In this document: in pieces, positions 60,279-64,000 of the stretch
How the letters are laid out: every line of letters starts with the position of its first letter
How positions within the stretch are numbered: position 1 is the stretch's first letter
Assembly (NCBI RefSeq): GCF_003144245.1
Contig: NW_020289975.1
Location: 434,001 to 498,000, forward strand
Length of the DNA: 64,000 nt
From: Jaminaea rosea
Taxonomy: Eukaryota > Basidiomycota > Exobasidiomycetes > Microstromatales
Reading direction: 5' to 3'
Program-made: the position numbers and the translations under genes
Notes under the pieces: generated by a model
The model's input: only the letters and a program-made list of their open reading frames with translations
Database searches by the model: none
Told to the model about the DNA's origin: nothing

Positions 60279-63200
60279 CTAGTCGCCACGATATCTCGCC
60301 GCCTCGTACCTGGCCCAAATATCCTTGAAGACAGCCTTGCCCGCCTCTGCACTACCACTGCTGCCTCCAGGCCCCATGTGGCCGGAAGAAAGTAGATCGT
60401 CGTTGGCCAGAATCCAATCACGCTCCGCCGTCCCTCCTCCGAGAATGCCGCACAAGTTCGTCAGGCCACCCCCTCTTCCTCCAGCGCTGCCTGACTCCAC
60501 AATGGCACCAACGCCGCCTCCGCGTCGTCTACTAGAGTTGGTTGTGCCAGCTGTATCTCCGAGCAGCTCCCGTTTCACTGCCGCATCGATGTAGCACCCA
60601 GGCTGGAGGATCGCATGGACGTAGCTGAGGATCACGTAGGCCGCGTGCTTGGAGAAGGGGCGGGAGAGAGAGTCGATTGATGCTGCAGCTTTTGCTTTCC
60701 CGCCATTGCGCAAAGGCAAAGAGCCACCAAAGGGGCCGCTGGATGTGCTTGTCGATTTGGCTGAGATGGTTTCGAGCAGACGTGAGAAATCGCGTGCCTC
60801 ATTCGCGCCCAGAGCAAGGACAAAGGGAATGTTGGCAGCTGAATCACTCATCGCTGGTCTTGCTCTTGCGTCGTCGTCCCCTTCAACAGCCACGGTCAAC
60901 CATCTTGGCATCCCCTCCACCAAATTCTTCTTCTGCCTACTTGACGCCTGAGGCAGAGAACGCCTGAATAGCGGAGCAATCTGCGCCAGCACGATACCCA
61001 GCTGCGGCAGCAGGGGAACGAGCAGCTCTCTGCGCAGTCGGACGAGGCTGCTTAGAATGGAGATGATGCTGCTGAAGATGGACTTGGCTATCTCGAGTCG
61101 CGAGATGCTGGAGTGCTGCCTGCGAGGTGAGCGAGTGATACTCGAGCCCTGTCCTGCCATTAAGCTGGAAAGCAGGGACAAGACGAGGTTGACGTCGACA
61201 GGTCGGAAGGCGAGAGCGCGGCCCGTGGCCACAGCTTCGAGCATCCGCAGGCACGAGAGGAGCGTCTCGCTCGAGCTCCAAGGATTTTCCACCGCCGTGC
61301 GGGCGGCGGTCAGAGTGGCCGTCTGCACCCTGGCGAGCGCCGCAGTAAAGTACCGCTGCGCCACGCTCAGAGTCTTCGGCGGGGCGGTACGCAGGGTCAA
61401 GCCGAGTGTGTAGAGCAGGGCGCAAAGGTTGAGCTGAGCGTCCTCGCCGCCTCCGCCGACATGATCCAGAGCCTTGTTGAGGGCATGCAAGGCACCTTCG
61501 TATGCTTCGGGCGTGAGGCGAGCCAAGAAGTGGGAGAAGGGCGACTCGACATCCTTGGGCAGAGCAGCTAGTGAAATGAGGGGAGGCCTAGTGGCGAGAA
61601 GACTCGCCCAGGTCAACACACTTCGAGCGCCGATGCTGACCGGTGCGACGAGCTGCTGCTCGGCGCAGCTGGCCAAAAGAGCAGCGAAGGCGCTCAGAAA
61701 GGCCTGCGCCGCTTCCTCTGAAGCATGAGCGAGAGGCTTAGAGAGCTTCGCTACCAATGAGGAAGAGCAGATGTTGGCAACGCAGACACCGCCCAGCTCT
61801 TTGCGAGCCTCGAGGTCTTTCTCTTGCACCGCAGCGAGCGTGAGGGCTAGCCTACACTGGTCGAAAAGCGAAGCCAGTTCGCTGATGGACCCTAATGGCT
61901 CAGCGGTTTCCAGAGCCTGCACAGCCATCTGGGCCCTCGACAAGTCGCAGAGGTCGGGCACCTGAATCTCCTTGACCGCCTGCGTCGATGACGTCTCAAT
62001 GAGCGTCTCGACCAGCCTGCCCAGAGATTGAGGGTCCTTCGCCGACACGGAGGTGACTATGCTTTGCAGCAATGAGCCGGTCATATGACGGGAAAGGATG
62101 AGATGCTTGAGGGCAAGCTGAAAGAGGCGCGTGCTAACTAGGAGGAGGCTCTCGCTAGCGCTTGCCTTCTTCGAAGTCGCAAAGCTCGTCAAGCGCTGCG
62201 CAAGAGCCTGTTGCGCCTTCTCGCTGAGCCCACCCTCCCGTGAAAGAAGAGAGCAGAGCCACTGCTTAATGGCGATCTCGTCTTGCTCTGTCGTATCGCC
62301 CCTGTCTTTCACTTGCAGTGCTGAAAGGAGGAGACCCTCTCGTACGCTCGAGGGAAGGTATTGCACAGGCAGGTGCATCAAGGCAGGCAGCGCCTTCTCG
62401 TCTCCCTGAATCGCAGCCACAGCCGCTTTTCTCCACCTCTTCATCTCCCAGAATTCGGCGCTCGAAACAATAGCGAGTGAGCTCGTCCTGTAATGCACAT
62501 GGGAAGGCTTGAGAGTCGAGATGAGCAATCCCGCCAGCCGCTCCAGAGAGGCCTCATCGCATGCGTGCTCCAAGACAAGGATCCAACGGCGGGCAAGCAT
62601 GTCCCAAAGTGGTGCCTGCGATGAGGTTTGCGCAGCGGCGTCGTCGCAGAGTCCTTGGACTGTACTTCTCCAGAAGGGAAGGACGGAGGCGGAGGTAAGG
62701 TAGAAAGGATCCTCGACACCCCTCTCCAGAGCTTGTTCAGACTTGAAGAGGAGCATCCGTGCCATTTCCAGGCGCACCGTAGAGTCTTCATGGTTTGCGA
62801 GAGCGGTGAAGAGCTCGAGCCAGAGGTCGTCCAGGATGTTGAAGTGGTCTCGAGATGTGGTAGCATCATTGGTCGATTGCTCAGAAGAAGATGCTTTCTG
62901 TCCGGCACAGAGGCCACAATATGACCACAGAGCGCTAGCAACGACCTGGAATGCTTCTCTTGACTGCCCGCCAGCTGCCTTGTTAGACTTTGCGAACTTT
63001 GTTCGCTTCGTCTTGCCGCTATCTACTGAGCCGAGAGCGCTTTTGATGCATCGACGCAAGACTGAGACGATGCGTTCGAGGGAGGGAGACGCTGCTTCAA
63101 TGAGCGCAGCAGGGACCGGCAGAGATGCCACAATCGGGTGGGCGGTCTTGAGAAGGTTGGTCTGTCGGGCAAAAGGCGCCACAGGATCACCCTCATGGCC

Positions 63201-64000
63201 CCTCTTCATGCTAGGTGTCGAGGCTTCGTCCTCCGAGGATGAGTCGCATGCCATTTCGAGTGAAGTAGCCAGGTCTTGGAGCACCTCGACTATTTGCGTA
63301 GGCGGCAGCTGAACGCGCACGGCACGACCAATTGCTTTGTTGAACCACGTTGAGTCCAGAGCAGCTTCGTTGTCGAAGACAACGGCGTCGCACTGTGCAA
63401 TTGATCGTTGAATCAGCCGCAGGAGCTCCGGCAGCTCTTGCACCCTCGCAAATCCGTCGAACAGGTCGTTGAAGAGGCTCTGAACGCTCGAGCGGACGTC
63501 CGGAGAGATCGGCTTGCGCAGGACACACAGGATGATTGCACTAAGCTGCTCTCGGATTAGGTCCTGATCAAGCTTCCAGAGCAGCTTTAGGCTGGTGAGC
63601 GAATGCTCGTCTTTCAACTGTGTAATACCACCAGCTTCGAGAGTGGAGCGGACGGCGCCCATTGTCTTCCGCAGCATTGCGGACCATACCGGGGTCCTTG
63701 AGAGGTGGGCCGCGAGCCCGGTCTGTACTGTGATGTCCAACAGCTCCGAGCGAACAGCGATGACCTTGGCGCTTGCGTCGGGCGAGGACGTCAGGGCGAG
63801 GGCAGGCGCTAGCATGGCGTCTTGGAAGGCTTCGTACAAGCTCATTGCAGCAACTTCCGGCGCGATCGCTTCGTCTCCTTCGGTCGCCTCTGCATTGGCG
63901 GCTTTACGGGCATGGTTGCGCAGCGAGTTGGCCAAGTCGCTGCTGTGTAGCTTTGCGCTGCGGTACGCCGAACGAATCAGGCGAGGGAGGATGCTGACTG
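60279..64000 (-). CDS. URB2: Urb2/Npa2-like 60S ribosome biogenesis factor (5' truncated)
   Basis: Urb2 (Npa2) acts in the nucleolus in early 60S pre-ribosome assembly. At least 1240 residues with the C terminus at 60279; the minus-strand frame stays open to the window edge (ILPRLIRSAYRSAKLHSSDLANSLR.. with no stop), so the start lies beyond. The all-helical chain has the C-terminal Urb2 signature: KHAAYVILSYVHAILQPGCYIDAAVKRELL, a disordered Gly-rich loop, then a helix ending AVFKDIWARYEAARYRGD, which in relatives is the conserved FK.ly..Y.k..k.. end. No intron was needed. Assignment rests on the C-terminal block; the rest is a divergent alpha-solenoid. It is tail-to-tail with XPB (71 bp). 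Confidence 0.75.
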   Translation of the reverse strand, partial: VSILPRLIRSAYRSAKLHSSDLANSLRNHARKAANAEATEGDEAIAPEVAAMSLYEAFQDAMLAPALALTSSPDASAKVIAVRSELLDITVQTGLAAHLSRTPVWSAMLRKTMGAVRSTLEAGGITQLKDEHSLTSLKLLWKLDQDLIREQLSAIILCVLRKPISPDVRSSVQSLFNDLFDGFARVQELPELLRLIQRSIAQCDAVVFDNEAALDSTWFNKAIGRAVRVQLPPTQIVEVLQDLATSLEMACDSSSEDEASTPSMKRGHEGDPVAPFARQTNLLKTAHPIVASLPVPAALIEAASPSLERIVSVLRRCIKSALGSVDSGKTKRTKFAKSNKAAGGQSREAFQVVASALWSYCGLCAGQKASSSEQSTNDATTSRDHFNILDDLWLELFTALANHEDSTVRLEMARMLLFKSEQALERGVEDPFYLTSASVLPFWRSTVQGLCDDAAAQTSSQAPLWDMLARRWILVLEHACDEASLERLAGLLISTLKPSHVHYRTSSLAIVSSAEFWEMKRWRKAAVAAIQGDEKALPALMHLPVQYLPSSVREGLLLSALQVKDRGDTTEQDEIAIKQWLCSLLSREGGLSEKAQQALAQRLTSFATSKKASASESLLLVSTRLFQLALKHLILSRHMTGSLLQSIVTSVSAKDPQSLGRLVETLIETSSTQAVKEIQVPDLCDLSRAQMAVQALETAEPLGSISELASLFDQCRLALTLAAVQEKDLEARKELGGVCVANICSSSLVAKLSKPLAHASEEAAQAFLSAFAALLASCAEQQLVAPVSIGARSVLTWASLLATRPPLISLAALPKDVESPFSHFLARLTPEAYEGALHALNKALDHVGGGGEDAQLNLCALLYTLGLTLRTAPPKTLSVAQRYFTAALARVQTATLTAARTAVENPWSSSETLLSCLRMLEAVATGRALAFRPVDVNLVLSLLSSLMAGQGSSITRSPRRQHSSISRLEIAKSIFSSIISILSSLVRLRRELLVPLLPQLGIVLAQIAPLFRRSLPQASSRQKKNLVEGMPRWLTVAVEGDDDARARPAMSDSAANIPFVLALGANEARDFSRLLETISAKSTSTSSGPFGGSLPLRNGGKAKAAASIDSLSRPFSKHAAYVILSYVHAILQPGCYIDAAVKRELLGDTAGTTNSSRRRGGGVGAIVESGSAGGRGGGLTNLCGILGGGTAERDWILANDDLLSSGHMGPGGSSGSAEAGKAVFKDIWARYEAARYRGD

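Overview
The window is 64 kb of eukaryotic nuclear DNA, almost certainly from a basidiomycete fungus and most likely a smut-type one (Ustilaginomycotina). The evidence is the fungal gene set (TOR, Cdc10 septin, Skt5-like chitin synthase activator, DUF3292 protein, Rsc4-like double bromodomain protein, IST1, She9/Mdm33, Urb2), the tight gene spacing, and few, mostly 70-100 bp, introns with GTGAGT/GTAAGT-like donors and CAG acceptors. Many long genes have no intron, including a 7.1 kb TOR gene. Base composition is GC-rich. I see no rRNA, no convincing tRNA, no CRISPR, no prophage, no retroelement and no transposase. I reconstructed exon structures by hand from splice consensus and checked that every spliced CDS is a multiple of three.

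Layout, left to right: 5'-truncated P4 lipid flippase (DNF1-like, +); a disordered protein with a prenylation box (+); SMP3-type GPI mannosyltransferase (-) divergent from She9/Mdm33 (+); mitochondrial pyruvate carrier (+); Qc-SNARE Syn8/syntaxin-8 (-) divergent from a Sec39-like tether (+); a gene-poor 1.5 kb; an orphan two-exon gene (+); Skt5/Chs4-like Sel1-repeat protein with a CaaX box (+); MCT-1/Tma20 (-) divergent from septin CDC10 (+); TMEM14 protein (-) divergent from ATP synthase beta (ATP2, +); RbAp46/48-type WD40 histone chaperone (+); Rsc4-like protein (-) divergent from TOR kinase (+); delta-12 fatty acid desaturase (+); a Ser-rich unknown (+) behind a 1.3 kb leader region; METTL3/IME4-like protein (-) divergent from IST1 (+); DUF3292 protein (-); a multipass membrane protein (-) with a 27-codon ORF just upstream; an orphan Cys/His-rich protein (+); TFIIH helicase XPB/Ssl2 (+); and a 5'-truncated Urb2/Npa2-like ribosome biogenesis factor (-).

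Most genes are housekeeping, grouped loosely by theme: membrane lipid and GPI metabolism, ER/endosome traffic, mitochondrial inner membrane, chromatin and transcription, growth control. Head-to-head pairs sharing 0.1-0.3 kb of promoter are frequent. The most interesting observation is that the METTL3/IME4-like protein keeps the surrounding methyltransferase residues but has D-S-A-F where the catalytic DPPW motif should be, so it may be a pseudo-methyltransferase. Other points worth a second look are a disordered CaaX protein carrying two PWD-x-V-x-P elements, a conserved-looking micro-ORF, a stop-free 81-nt intron in ATP2, and two orphan genes.
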